Shown here: in pieces, positions 18,067 through 26,995 of the stretch
Position numbering within the stretch: position 1 is the stretch's first letter
Layout of the letters: each line of letters opens with the position of its first letter
NCBI RefSeq assembly: GCF_000718005.1
Contig: NZ_JODV01000020.1
Origin: Actinoalloteichus_B caeruleus
GTDB taxonomy: Bacteria; Actinomycetota; Actinomycetes; Mycobacteriales; Pseudonocardiaceae
Strand: one strand, 5' to 3'
Length of the DNA stretch: 64,000 nucleotides
Made by a program: the position numbers and the translations under genes
Notes under the pieces: model-generated
Database searches by the model: none
The model's input: the letters and a program-made list of their open reading frames with translations, nothing else
Told to the model about the DNA's origin: nothing

Positions 18067-20154
18067 ATGACCAAGGCGAGTCCCAGACGGGGACTGCTGA
18101 CGGCGGTGCTCGCCGCCGGTCTGGTGGCCGCGGGGTCGGCCCTGGGCGCCACCACCGCCGCCGCGCAGGTGGAGGAGGAGCCGGCCGGCGAGACGCTGCT
18201 CGACGTCGCGGCCGAGGCGCTGCCCACCGAGATGCGGATCGCCGTCCAACGCGACCTCGGCGTCAACGCCGAGGTGTACGCGGAGCGAGCCACGGCGGCG
18301 GGGAACGCGTCCCTCGCCAGCGAGGACCTGGAGGCCGAACTCGGAGCCAGCTTCGGCGGGTCCTGGTTCGACAAGGACAGCAGGACCCTGCACGTCAACG
18401 TGACCGACGAGTCCGCCGCCGAGGTCGTCCGGGCGGCGGGCGCCCAGGCCCACGTCGGCGGACCGAGCAGGGAGCGGCTGGAAGCCGCCGGTGACCAACT
18501 GGCCTCCTGGGTGCGCGGGCTGCCCGAGGCCCAGCGCGACCTCGTGCGCGGGATCGCCGTGAGCAACCGCGAACGCGGCCTCGTCCTCACCGTGTCCGGT
18601 GAGGAGGGTGCCGGCGTCGCCTCGGGGCGACCCGACGTGGGCGTCGAGGTGAACGTCGAGAAGCAGGGTGGCCAGCCGAGGCTGGTCGACATCCGGGGCG
18701 GCGACGGCTACGTGGCCGGCCGGGACGGCGCGAGCCGACCCAGCGACCTGTACAACCTCTGCTCGTTCGGATTCGCCGCCTACGACTCCGCGCTGAACCC
18801 GCTCTTCCTCACGGCGGGCCACTGCCTGGCGCGGGAGGGTTTCGACTCCGTCTACCGCGAGCCCGCCGGGGGCCTCACCTTCCCGGTGGAGAAGATCGGC
18901 ACCTTCCAGGAGGTGGCGTTCGGCAACGGGTCCGACGACTACGCGACCATCGCGCCGAGCGACGCGGTCTCGACCTCGGTCAACACCTGGGACGGCTCGG
19001 CGCGGGCGATCACCGGCGTCGTCGCCCCGCTGGAGGGCATGGAGGTCTGCAAGTCCGGTCGCACCACCGGCTTCACCTGCGGTGAGGTCACCGTGGCCGA
19101 CACCAACTGGGAGTTCCCCGACGGCGGCGAGATCGTCAGCGTCGACGGCTTCGAGTTCAACGCCTGCGTCGAGGGCGGCGACAGCGGCGGCGCGATCGTC
19201 GCCGGCACCCTCGCGGTCGGCATGAGCTCGGCCGCGTACTACGACTACGACGAGAACGGCAACGAGACCTGCCACCCGCAGAGCTCCAGCCCCGAGTTCA
19301 GCGAACCACGGGCGCTGGCCGTCTCGCTGGTCAACGACGTGCTGCCCAAGCTCGACGACGTCAACGTGCTGACCGAGCTGGACGCGCCGGTGGTCACCTC
19401 GCCGGCGGACGGCGCCAGTGTGGGCGAGGCCCGCCCGACCATCACCGGGGAGGCGGCGCCGCACGCCACCGTCTCGGTGAACCTGGCCGGATCGGACACC
19501 ACCGTGACGGCGGACGCCGGGGGAGCCTGGTCCTTCCAGCCCGAGGGCGACCTCGGGTACGGCGAGTACACCGTGGCCGTGGCGCAGTCGCTGGCGGTGG
19601 GCGGGACCACCGTCAGGTCCGACGAGGGCACCTCCAGCTTCGTGGTCGCACCCGCCGCGCCCGTGATCACCGAGCCCGCCGAGGGCTCGGAGACCGAGGA
19701 GCGGCGACCGGTGATCCGTGGGACCGCCGTCGCCGAGGCCACCGTGCGGGTGGCCGTCGACGAGCGGGACGCCGTCGAGGTGACGGCCGACGCCGACGGG
19801 AACTGGCGGGTCGAACTCGACGCCGATCTCTCCCTGGGCGACCACACGGTGCGCGCCCTCCAGATCGTCGACGGCCTGGAGTCGGCTGAGGCGACCGTCT
19901 CCTTCCGCGTGCTCGGAGGCGGTGGCGAGAGCACCCCGCCGACCACCACCCCGCCTCCGTCCGGCGGTGGCACTGGCGGTGACGACGAGGACGGCGCGGG
20001 TAACGGTGGCGGTGGCGGCGGGGATGACCTGGCCGACACCGGTCTCGGTCTCCTGGTGCCGATGCTCGTCGTCGGCGGGGTCGCCCTCGCGGGAGGTACC
20101 GCGCTCGTGCTGAAGTTCCGTCGCCGTGGCGCCGAGGGCGGTGAGACGGCCTGA
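18067..20154 (+). CDS. Secreted S1 serine protease, sortase-type cell-wall anchor
   Basis: A 695-residue exported protein. Signal peptide 1-33 (ends TTAAAQ); alpha-lytic/streptogrisin-type pro-region about 40-200; chymotrypsin-like domain 220-425 with triad H252 (LTAGHCLA), D290/D291 (SDDYATI) and S373 (GGDSGGAI). Two bacterial Ig-like repeats follow (about 440-525 and 530-620), a Gly/Thr/Pro linker, then LADTG (655-659), a membrane helix and an RRR tail: a class E-type sortase signal. ATG 18067 is supported by GGAAGG 6 nt upstream; the GTG at 18049 is too close to that site. Confidence 0.92.
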   Translation: MTKASPRRGLLTAVLAAGLVAAGSALGATTAAAQVEEEPAGETLLDVAAEALPTEMRIAVQRDLGVNAEVYAERATAAGNASLASEDLEAELGASFGGSWFDKDSRTLHVNVTDESAAEVVRAAGAQAHVGGPSRERLEAAGDQLASWVRGLPEAQRDLVRGIAVSNRERGLVLTVSGEEGAGVASGRPDVGVEVNVEKQGGQPRLVDIRGGDGYVAGRDGASRPSDLYNLCSFGFAAYDSALNPLFLTAGHCLAREGFDSVYREPAGGLTFPVEKIGTFQEVAFGNGSDDYATIAPSDAVSTSVNTWDGSARAITGVVAPLEGMEVCKSGRTTGFTCGEVTVADTNWEFPDGGEIVSVDGFEFNACVEGGDSGGAIVAGTLAVGMSSAAYYDYDENGNETCHPQSSSPEFSEPRALAVSLVNDVLPKLDDVNVLTELDAPVVTSPADGASVGEARPTITGEAAPHATVSVNLAGSDTTVTADAGGAWSFQPEGDLGYGEYTVAVAQSLAVGGTTVRSDEGTSSFVVAPAAPVITEPAEGSETEERRPVIRGTAVAEATVRVAVDERDAVEVTADADGNWRVELDADLSLGDHTVRALQIVDGLESAEATVSFRVLGGGGESTPPTTTPPPSGGGTGGDDEDGAGNGGGGGGDDLADTGLGLLVPMLVVGGVALAGGTALVLKFRRRGAEGGETA

Positions 20155-20212
20155 TCCGACGCTGACCCCGCCCGGCGCCTCCTGGAGGAACCGGACGGGG
20201 AACGTCCCTGGT

Positions 20213-20249
20213 GAGAGGGGGCGGCCGCACGACGCGGCCGCCCCCTCTC
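20213..20249. terminator. Strong bidirectional hairpin between convergent genes
   Basis: A perfect 16-bp inverted repeat (20213-20228 and 20234-20249) with a 5-nt loop, between the protease and the MarR gene that converge here. Confidence 0.8.
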
Positions 20250-20303
20250 GTCGCGTCCGGGTGGGCGGGGCGTCACCCCACCCACCCCGGGACCGGGAGG
20301 GGG

Positions 20304-20855
20304 TCAGGCCGGCGGGGTGGGCGGCGGGGAGGCCTCCCCGCCCTGGTCGGGCCGGAGGGCCGCCGGGTTCGGGGGCGGGTCGCCCGGGGTGGAGCCCGCC
20401 GTCGACTGCTGGCCGGCCGAGCCGCTGGAGCCCACCGCCCCCTGGTACGCCTCGGTCGCGGCGCGGAAGTAGGACAGCAGGCCCGCGCGCTGCTCCTCGG
20501 TGAGCGCGCCCACGGCTCGTCCGATGGGTTCCCTGGTCCTGCCGAGCAGCTCGACCAGGGGTGCCGGCAGTCGACCCGTGTGCCGGACCACCGTGCGGCG
20601 ACGGTCCTCGGGATCGGTGGTGCGTTCCGCCAGCCCGGCCTCTACCAGGCGGTCCACGGCGCGGGTCGCGGCGCTCGGGGTGATCCGGAGTCTGGTGGCC
20701 AGCTCTCCCGAGGTCATCGGGCCGTCCAGGTCGAGCAGGTTGCTGGCCTGGTAGTCGGTGTGGCCCAGCCCGCTCATGTCCGCTGCCGCCAGGTGGAACC
20801 GGACGACGGCGGCCAGGTAGCGGCGGTAGATGGACGTCATCTCGTCAGGGGGCAT
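20304..20855 (-). CDS. MarR-family regulator
   Basis: A 183-residue winged-helix regulator. The DNA-binding part is at about 45-105 (TSGELATRLRITPSAATRAVDRLVEAGL, wing DPEDRRRTVV). The C-terminal 40 residues are a Pro/Gly/Ser-rich tail unusual for MarR. ATG 20855 has AAGGA 7 nt upstream. It is divergent from the SnoaL-like gene, with a 12-bp perfect inverted repeat between the two starts, so it probably represses both. Confidence 0.9.
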   Translation of the reverse strand: MPPDEMTSIYRRYLAAVVRFHLAAADMSGLGHTDYQASNLLDLDGPMTSGELATRLRITPSAATRAVDRLVEAGLAERTTDPEDRRRTVVRHTGRLPAPLVELLGRTREPIGRAVGALTEEQRAGLLSYFRAATEAYQGAVGSSGSAGQQSTAGSTPGDPPPNPAALRPDQGGEASPPPTPPA

Positions 20856-20874
20856 CACACCATCCTTGATCGTG

Positions 20875-20904
20875 TGCAATAATTGAACGCAGTCAATTAT
20901 TGCA
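20875..20904. promoter_or_regulatory. Operator of the MarR regulator
   Basis: TGCAATAATTGA and its exact complement TCAATTATTGCA are separated by 6 bp (20887-20892). An AT-rich perfect palindrome in such GC-rich DNA, placed between divergent starts, is almost certainly the MarR binding site. Confidence 0.85.
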
Positions 20905-20923
20905 CGAAGTGAAGGAGGCTGTG

Positions 20924-21583
20924 GTGGTCGAGGTGCTGTCCCAGGAACGGGTCGAGACGAGCGATGCTGAGCCCCGCCGGACGCGCCGCCGGTTGTGGTG
21001 GGTGCTGGGCGGCCTCGGTGCTGTGCTGGCGCTCGGCGCGGGCGGTGGTTACCTCGCGCTGAAAGCCACCAGTGATGTCGCGAACACGGGCGTGGCCGAG
21101 TGTTCCGAGGTCCCCGTCACCACCGGTCTCGGGCCGGAGGTCGTGGCCGAGGCGAGGGCGGGTGCCTGTGCGGCGGTCGCCGAGCTCGGCCGGGCGTGGG
21201 CGGAACATGACGCGGAGGCCTACGGCGCCGTGTTCACCGAGAACGCCACCTACACCACCTTCGCCGCCACCCACTACGTCGGACGGGAGGACATCGTGCG
21301 CAGCCACGAGGCGCTCTTCGACGGCGTCCTCGCCGGCACCCGCCTGACGGACTCCTACCTCGGGTTGCAGGTCCTGACCGAGGACGTCGCGGTCCTCACC
21401 GCGCGCGGCGACACGTATGAGGGCGATGAGCCCGGCGAGCCGAGCAAGGTGCAGACCTACACCCTGCTCCGGGACGGGGGTGCCTGGCGGGTCGCGGCGT
21501 TCCAGAACACCCAGCGCCAGGAGGTCATGGAGCGGATCCAGTACCTGTGGATGCCCGAGACCCGGCCCGCCGCCGAGCGGTGA
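20924..21583 (+). CDS. Membrane-anchored SnoaL-like protein (SgcJ/EcaC type)
   Basis: A 219-residue protein with a basic N-terminus, one transmembrane helix (about 25-48) and an extracellular NTF2/SnoaL-like domain (about 75-210) of the SgcJ/EcaC family (RAWAEHDAEAYGAVFTENATY, then YTLLRDGGAWRVAAFQNTQ). Substrate unknown. GTG 20924 has AAGGAGG 5 nt upstream; the frame is open earlier but overlaps the operator. It is under likely control of the divergent MarR. Confidence 0.8.
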   Translation: MVEVLSQERVETSDAEPRRTRRRLWWVLGGLGAVLALGAGGGYLALKATSDVANTGVAECSEVPVTTGLGPEVVAEARAGACAAVAELGRAWAEHDAEAYGAVFTENATYTTFAATHYVGREDIVRSHEALFDGVLAGTRLTDSYLGLQVLTEDVAVLTARGDTYEGDEPGEPSKVQTYTLLRDGGAWRVAAFQNTQRQEVMERIQYLWMPETRPAAER

Positions 21584-21888
21584 ACCACGAGCGGGCGATC
21601 GAGTGGCGGTTCTCCGGGGGTGTGCGGGTGGACACTGGCGCGGAGGACGCCGGTGTCCGAACAACGCTCCCCGTCCGCGAGGCGATCGCCCGGTGCGTGG
21701 GAAGCGGGTCGCGGTCCCGATGGTGTGCCGCCGCACGGACCCGGTCCCGGCTGTCCCGCCGTGATGTTCACCCACAAGTGCCTGCTGGACCGGCCGTGCA
21801 CTGGGTACTATCAGGGTGCCGTTCACGACAAGTTTGTGACGCACAGGGCGTCGAAACCGCGCGCACACGGCAGTTGGGGGTGGTGGTC

Positions 21889-23196
21889 GTGTTGTTGAGG
21901 TTCCGAGCCGCCAACCACAAGTCCTTCCGCGACGAGTTCGAGTTGTCGATGATCAGGGCGGGCAGCGCCGTCGGAGCGGGCTACGACGGCGACTGGGCCG
22001 ATGTCACCCGGAGGGTCGCGGCGATCTACGGGGCCAACGCCTCGGGCAAGACCACCGTCCTCGACGCGCTTCACTTCGCCGTCACCGCCATTCGCCAGTC
22101 GAACGTCCACTGGGCGGAGCGCGACACCTTCCCCTACCACCCCTTCAAGCTGGACCAGGAGTCCGCGCGAAGTCCCTCCCGCTACGAGATGGACGTCGTT
22201 GTCGACGGAATTCGGCACACGTACGGGTTCCGGAGCAACGGTCGGGGAGTGGTGGAGGAATGGCTGTACTCCTACCCGCGAGGGCGACGGCGGGTGCTGT
22301 TCGAGCGGGACGCCTCCAGTCGGACGCCCTATCGTTTCGGCAGGACCCTGAAGGGTGAGAACGCCACGATATCCAAGGTGACGCGGGACAACGCGTTGTT
22401 CCTGTCCACTGCGGCCAGCTACCGCCACGAATGGTTGTCCACAGTGCGGGCCTCCATTCTGGGCAAGTTCGATTCGTTCTGGCGCGGGAACGGCGCGACC
22501 GACCGACGGTTGGCGGCGGTCAAGAGGATTCTCGAGGGGGACAACGCCGAGGATCGAGCGTCAGTGCTGCTGAGGGTCGCGGATGTCGGAATAACCGGCG
22601 TCACCGTGGAGCGAGCCGAGGTCGACGAGAAGTTCCTGGAACTCCTCCGGCACGTGCACGATTTCGTCCAGGCCGAGCACGGCGCCGGCGAGGCTGATTT
22701 CAACGACGTCCTCGAGGATGTCAGTCGGCGCCTCCGGTTCTCCCACGCCGGGGCTGCTCCCGACACCTCGGTCATGCTCGGTCTCGACGAGGAGAGCCAC
22801 GGCACCATCACGTGGTTGACGATGGCACTGCCCGCCCTGGACGTCCTGCGGGCTGGCGGCGTCCTGGTCGTCGACGAGCTCGACAGCAGTCTGCACCCCG
22901 TCCTGACCGCCACCCTCGTTCGCATGTTCGAGGAGCCGGCCACCAACACCGCGGGTGCGCAACTCCTCTTCTCGTCCCACGATGTCTCGCTGCTCGGTAA
23001 GCTGACCAGGGGCCAGCTGGAACGGGACGAGGTGTGGTTCACCGAGAAGGATTCGTCCGGGGCCAGCCAGCTCTACTCGTTGGCCGAGTTCAGGACCCCC
23101 GAAGCGGGGAACGTCGAGAAGCGGTATCTGGAGGGGCGCTTTGGGGCGACGCCGATCGTGGACCTGGGCGAGTTGGTGGGAGCCACGAGCAAGTGA
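21889..23196 (+). CDS. RloA/AbiLi-like AAA15 ATPase (defence)
   Basis: A 435-residue ABC-like ATPase of the AAA15/21 group. Walker A is at 48-55 (GANASGKT), Walker B at 325-332 (VLVVDELD) with the D-loop SLHP, and the switch histidine in FSSHD. A long insertion between them is helical. In Rlo/AbiL-type systems this ATPase senses infection and controls the partner effector, here the RloB gene 6 nt downstream. GTG 21889 is the likeliest start (GGGGG about 9 nt upstream); upstream in-frame starts lack support. A TACTAT box at 21806 may be its -10. Confidence 0.88.
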   Translation: MLLRFRAANHKSFRDEFELSMIRAGSAVGAGYDGDWADVTRRVAAIYGANASGKTTVLDALHFAVTAIRQSNVHWAERDTFPYHPFKLDQESARSPSRYEMDVVVDGIRHTYGFRSNGRGVVEEWLYSYPRGRRRVLFERDASSRTPYRFGRTLKGENATISKVTRDNALFLSTAASYRHEWLSTVRASILGKFDSFWRGNGATDRRLAAVKRILEGDNAEDRASVLLRVADVGITGVTVERAEVDEKFLELLRHVHDFVQAEHGAGEADFNDVLEDVSRRLRFSHAGAAPDTSVMLGLDEESHGTITWLTMALPALDVLRAGGVLVVDELDSSLHPVLTATLVRMFEEPATNTAGAQLLFSSHDVSLLGKLTRGQLERDEVWFTEKDSSGASQLYSLAEFRTPEAGNVEKRYLEGRFGATPIVDLGELVGATSK

Positions 23197-23202
23197 GGCT
23201 GG

Positions 23203-23787
23203 GTGACCAGGCGAGGTACGGGTAGGGACTCCCTCTCGCGGTCCAGGGGAAACCGAAACGAGCGTCGGCGAATCCTGGTCGTCACCGAAGGAAAGGTAAC
23301 GGAACCCACCTATTTGACCGAGTTGCGGCGGCGCCTCCGCGCGACGGGAGTGAGCGTCAGCGTCGTGCCTGGAAATCACTCCGACCCATCCAGGGTCGTG
23401 GACACGGCGAGGACCCAGCGCGACAACGCGAAGCGCGCGGGGGAGGCCTTCGACAGCGTGTGGTGCGTCGTCGACGTGGACGACCACCGGGGGTTAGCCG
23501 ATGCGATCAGGGACGCGAGTCGCGCCCGGTTGAAGGTCGCGGTAAGCAACCCCTGCTTCGAGATCTGGCTGTTGTGGCACTGCGAGGACCAGACGGGCGC
23601 GATCAGCTCCAAGGCGCTCCGGAAGCGGGTGGAGCGGTACCTCGACGGCAAACGCCTCCTCCCCACGTTCCCCTACGGTGCCTGGGGTGAAGCCTGTCGG
23701 AGAGCGGCGATGGACAACCCCGCCATGCCTCCCGCGAACCCTGGCAGCGGAGTGGGCGAGCTGGTCATCGAGATGTCCGGGACGTAG
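23203..23787 (+). CDS. RloB/AbiLii-like effector (defence)
   Basis: A 194-residue RloB-family protein, the usual partner of the RloA ATPase. Seen here: VVTEGKVTEPTYL near the N-terminus (acidic Toprim-like glutamate), VVPGNHSDP, WCVVDVDDH (metal-binding acidic pair) and SNPCFEIWLLWH. RloB/AbiLii is a Toprim-related putative nuclease. The two genes match the two-gene AbiL-type abortive infection arrangement. GTG 23203, 6 nt after the ATPase stop. Confidence 0.87.
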   Translation: MTRRGTGRDSLSRSRGNRNERRRILVVTEGKVTEPTYLTELRRRLRATGVSVSVVPGNHSDPSRVVDTARTQRDNAKRAGEAFDSVWCVVDVDDHRGLADAIRDASRARLKVAVSNPCFEIWLLWHCEDQTGAISSKALRKRVERYLDGKRLLPTFPYGAWGEACRRAAMDNPAMPPANPGSGVGELVIEMSGT

Positions 23788-23851
23788 CCGGCGGAGTCGG
23801 GACGCACCGTCGGGAGGGGCGACCGGCGCGGGGCGGATCCCCTCGGCACGA

Positions 23852-23896
23852 CGAAGGCCCAGGTCTGGGGTGGACACCCTGTGACCTGGGCCTTCG
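23852..23896. terminator. Bidirectional terminator between RloB and tRNA-Gly
   Basis: A 14-bp perfect stem (23852-23865 and 23883-23896) with an inner GGGTG/CACCC pairing in the loop. It can end both the defence operon and the tRNA transcript. Confidence 0.75.
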
Positions 23897-23903
23897 TGCT
23901 ACG

Positions 23904-23974
23904 AGCGGATGACGGGAATCGAACCCGCGTTCTCAGCTTGGGAAGCTGATGTTCTACCATTGAACTACATCCGC
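23904..23974 (-). tRNA. tRNA-Gly(CCC)
   Basis: On the minus strand the 71 nt fold into a full cloverleaf: acceptor GCGGATG/CATCCGC, D-arm with TTCAATGGTAGAA, anticodon stem TCAGC/GCTGA with loop TTCCCAA (anticodon CCC), and T-arm with GGTTCGATTCC. CCA is not encoded. Confidence 0.95.
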
Positions 23975-24030
23975 AGTGGCTGTTGAAGCATACACGGTGC
24001 CCGCCGAGGCCTCCACCACCCCCCGCCAGT

Positions 24031-24036
24031 TAGGCT
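24031..24036 (+). promoter_or_regulatory. Leaderless -10 box of dcd
   Basis: TAGGCT, 6 nt before GTG 24043; same hexamer and spacing as at 9661. Confidence 0.6.
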
Positions 24037-24042
24037 GGCGCG

Positions 24043-24624
24043 GTGCTTCTGAGTGACCGTGACCTGCGCGAAGAGATCGGAGCCGGCCGGCTCGCGATCG
24101 ATCCGTACGACGCCGAGCTGGTGCAGCCCTCCAGTGTGGACGTCCGGCTGGACCGGTTCTTCCGGGTCTTCGACAACAGCAAGTACACCCATATCGACCC
24201 CTCCCTCCAGCAGGACGAGCTCACCTCCCTCGTGGAGACCGAGGGCGACGACCCGTTCGTGCTGCACCCCGGCGAGTTCGTGCTGGGCTCGACCTTCGAG
24301 ACGGTCAGCCTGCCCACGGACCTGGCGGGGCGGCTGGAGGGGAAGTCCTCGCTCGGCCGGCTGGGGCTGCTCACGCACTCCACGGCGGGCTTCATCGACC
24401 CGGGCTTCAGTGGGCACATCACCTTGGAGCTCTCGAACGTCGCGAACCTGCCGATCACCCTGTGGCCGGGCATGAAGATCGGGCAGCTCTGCCTCTTCCG
24501 GCTGTCGAGTGCGGCGGAGAACCCCTACGGCTCCTCGGCGGCCGGGTCCCGCTACCAGAACCAGCGGGGGCCCACGCCGTCCCGGGCGCACCTGAACTTC
24601 CGGCGGTTCGAGACCAGGCGCTGA
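24043..24624 (+). CDS. dcd: dCTP deaminase
   Basis: A 193-residue trimeric dUTPase-fold enzyme converting dCTP to dUTP (or directly to dUMP in the bifunctional actinobacterial form). Conserved motifs: VQPSSVDVRLD (about 28-38), GKSSLGRLGL (about 105), HSTAGFIDPGFSGHITLELSN (about 118-138) and the C-terminal YGSSAAGSRYQNQRGPTPSR that closes over substrate. Full length for the family. GTG start, leaderless. Confidence 0.96.
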   Translation: MLLSDRDLREEIGAGRLAIDPYDAELVQPSSVDVRLDRFFRVFDNSKYTHIDPSLQQDELTSLVETEGDDPFVLHPGEFVLGSTFETVSLPTDLAGRLEGKSSLGRLGLLTHSTAGFIDPGFSGHITLELSNVANLPITLWPGMKIGQLCLFRLSSAAENPYGSSAAGSRYQNQRGPTPSRAHLNFRRFETRR

Positions 24625-25029
24625 GGCCCGGGCCGGGAAGGCCGTTCGGCGGGCGGCGGTCGCGTGGACCGGGCCGAGGACTGATCCGCATGCCCTGGAG
24701 CACCACGATGGGCGAGTGCGCGTACGGTCAGCGGCCCCAGAGCGAACGTGGCCAGGATGCGTGCGAGGGGTCGTGAAGCCGAGATCCTCGCCCCGACCTG
24801 GGCTCCGTCCTTTCACGTCCCTGGTGATTTTCGTGCCGCGCCCCCCAGTCGAGGCGGCGCCGCGTAGCCGCATCAGTACCTAACGGGACCATAGAGCTTC
24901 GGCGGACCGGCCGTTCAGGTACGTCGGGACGCGCTAGACCAGTCACTGGCGCGGACCGGGGAGCAGCTGATGTGGGTGTGCTGCTGGTCCTGGGAAGGTC
25001 GCGCACCAGGGACCAAGGGGAGTGCGGTG
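24625..25029. other. Gene-free stretch before the lipoprotein
   Basis: About 400 bp with no frame I can support; the region near 24870-24920 is more AT-rich and may hold the lipoprotein promoter. Confidence 0.5.
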
Positions 25030-26106
25030 ATGAGGAGAGCCACCCGCCGAGCGGTGGGAGCCGTTGCCGGAGCTCTGCTGGTGTGTTCGTTGGCCGCCTG
25101 CGGTAGCCGTGTGGTCGAGGGACAAGCCGTTCCGGTGGAGGAGTCGGGGACCACGCCTGGGGCGACGGGGAGCGAGCGCACCTCGGAGGCGGGAGGTGAG
25201 GGGCACGAGGATGATTTCGCCGAGACGCCGATCACGGAACCACGGCTGGTGGATGCCTGCGCGCTGGTGGACATGTCGGTCCTGGAACCTGTCCTGGACG
25301 GCGACTCCCTGAGCATGGAGACGAGTGCGCACGCGATCGCGCGATGCCTTTTCGGGGACTGGGACGTGTCAGGAGCGCTGCGTATCGACGACGAGAAAGT
25401 CCTCGTTCCATCCCCTGCGTCTCGCGTGCTGCGCGACTTGGACGTGATTACCTGGGACACCGTCGCGGATGGTACGTGTGAGACGACGCTGGTCTGGGTT
25501 TCTGGGGGGCCGGCCATCATCGTCGAGATGTGGCATGAGGCCGAGGACGGGAGCGTCGGTAGCGGCGAGGAGTTGTGCGTGGCGGCTTCCGAAGTCGCGG
25601 TCGCGGCCGCCTACCGCCTGGTAGACGGCACGGATCACTCCGTGGTACCTCCACCGGGGAGCCTGTTGTCCCTGGATCCGTGTGAGGTCATCGGCGGCCT
25701 CGAGGTCGCGGTTCTGCACGACACGTTGGCGGAGGTGCCGTTGCGGGCACGCGGGACCGGGGACGTCGTATGCGAGGCCGTGAGCTTCCTCCCGGGCGGC
25801 GCGGTCCTTGTGACGGAGGTGGGATTCGGGTGGGTCCCGCTCCCGGATGGCGGTGAACTGATCAGCGTCGCCGGGCGGGATGTGTACATCGCTCCGGTTC
25901 CTGATCAGGGTGTTTCGATGTGTGCCGCGTTCCTGGTCGGACGACAGGTCGACTACGCCGCCGAGGCAGCCGACAATCTCCACGAGATGCTCAGCGTCGT
26001 CTTCTCCGTGCCGCTCGAGCCGGGAGAGGACGACGTGACGGGGTCCGCGAAGGCATGTGACCAGCTGGTGCCGGTCATGGAACCGCTGGTAGCCGGACTG
26101 TCGTGA
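25030..26106 (+). CDS. Lipoprotein of unknown function (DUF3558-like)
   Basis: A 358-residue lipoprotein. The signal peptide ends in the lipobox LAAC (Cys 24), followed by an acidic, Gly/Ser-rich linker. Two similar halves each open with an acidic-Cys element (LVDACALVD near 55 and LDPCEVIGG near 215), as in DUF3558 proteins where that pattern recurs; disulfides are likely. ATG 25030 has AGGGGAG about 7 nt upstream. The DUF3558 link is by pattern only. Confidence 0.7.
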   Translation: MRRATRRAVGAVAGALLVCSLAACGSRVVEGQAVPVEESGTTPGATGSERTSEAGGEGHEDDFAETPITEPRLVDACALVDMSVLEPVLDGDSLSMETSAHAIARCLFGDWDVSGALRIDDEKVLVPSPASRVLRDLDVITWDTVADGTCETTLVWVSGGPAIIVEMWHEAEDGSVGSGEELCVAASEVAVAAAYRLVDGTDHSVVPPPGSLLSLDPCEVIGGLEVAVLHDTLAEVPLRARGTGDVVCEAVSFLPGGAVLVTEVGFGWVPLPDGGELISVAGRDVYIAPVPDQGVSMCAAFLVGRQVDYAAEAADNLHEMLSVVFSVPLEPGEDDVTGSAKACDQLVPVMEPLVAGLS

Positions 26107-26995
26107 ACACGGCGGTGCGGCTGGGCGAGTCGCGCCTGGGACTGGCCATCACCGGACCGGCTGGCGGCCGGTCCCGCGCCTGTACCCGAGTCCGGCCTTC
26201 CTGACGATCAAGGGCGGGAGGAGGTCGAACCCGCCCGACACCCCGTTCTCCACCGCGCCCGTCAGATGCTGGTCAGCCGCTCGCCGCTGGTGTGGCGGTG
26301 GCTCACGCCCGACCCACGGGTCCTGACCGGACGGGGGGCCTCGGGGGCCCCGCGGACAGCGTGGAGGCGCGCCGCGAACCGCCCGTAGGGCGACGTGCGC
26401 CCGATGCGCCTGATCCGATGGGACCTCGTCCCCGGCCAGCAGGGCGGTGAGGCAGAACAGGCAGGAGCGTGGTGGGGACCTCGCGCGCGGGTACGCCTCC
26501 CCAGTGGCGTGCTGACCTCGGCTCCAGGTTGAGCTGGAGAACCGGTCACCCCGCTCGTGGCGGTGACGCCGATCGTGGCTGACCGCTCCACGTCCCAGCC
26601 GGTACGTTCTCGTCCTGCCCGCTGGGCCTCGTCCACCACGGGGCACGTGCGGGCGCCGGCCGGGGCCGCCACATGGCCGGAGCGGCAGGCCGCGCGGACC
26701 CGGTGGGCTCTCGCGCCGGAACGCCGCTGACGCTGACGCCGCGATCCGGGGGCCAGCGCAGCAGGTCCACGCCGTGGGGTTCCTCGTCCCAGCGTCGACG
26801 GGCCGACGCTGGTGCCCGAACCGGCGGTGTTCCACCCGACGAGGACCAGCCGGTCCGCCACGGCACCACGGGAACCCCCTGTGCGCCTCCCGCCCTGCCG
26901 GAGGCATGCGCCGGCCGGACACCGGAGACCGTCCGCACGGCGGACCGGTCGAGTTCCCGCCACCTGACCCGGCCCGGTCCGGGCTCAGCCCACGG
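26107..26995. other. Apparently decayed coding region
   Basis: About 890 bp without an intact gene. On the minus strand, short protein-like pieces appear in different frames around 26390-26480 (LFCLTALLAGDEVPSD, then AHRAHVALRAVRG), suggesting one or more genes broken by frameshifts. No family can be named. Confidence 0.4.

Noticed and set aside
21559..21888. Upstream extension of the RloA-like ATPase
   Set aside because: The frame is open back to 21547 but overlaps the SnoaL-like gene, and its extra residues are unlike the family N-terminus, which begins at LLRFRAANHKSF.
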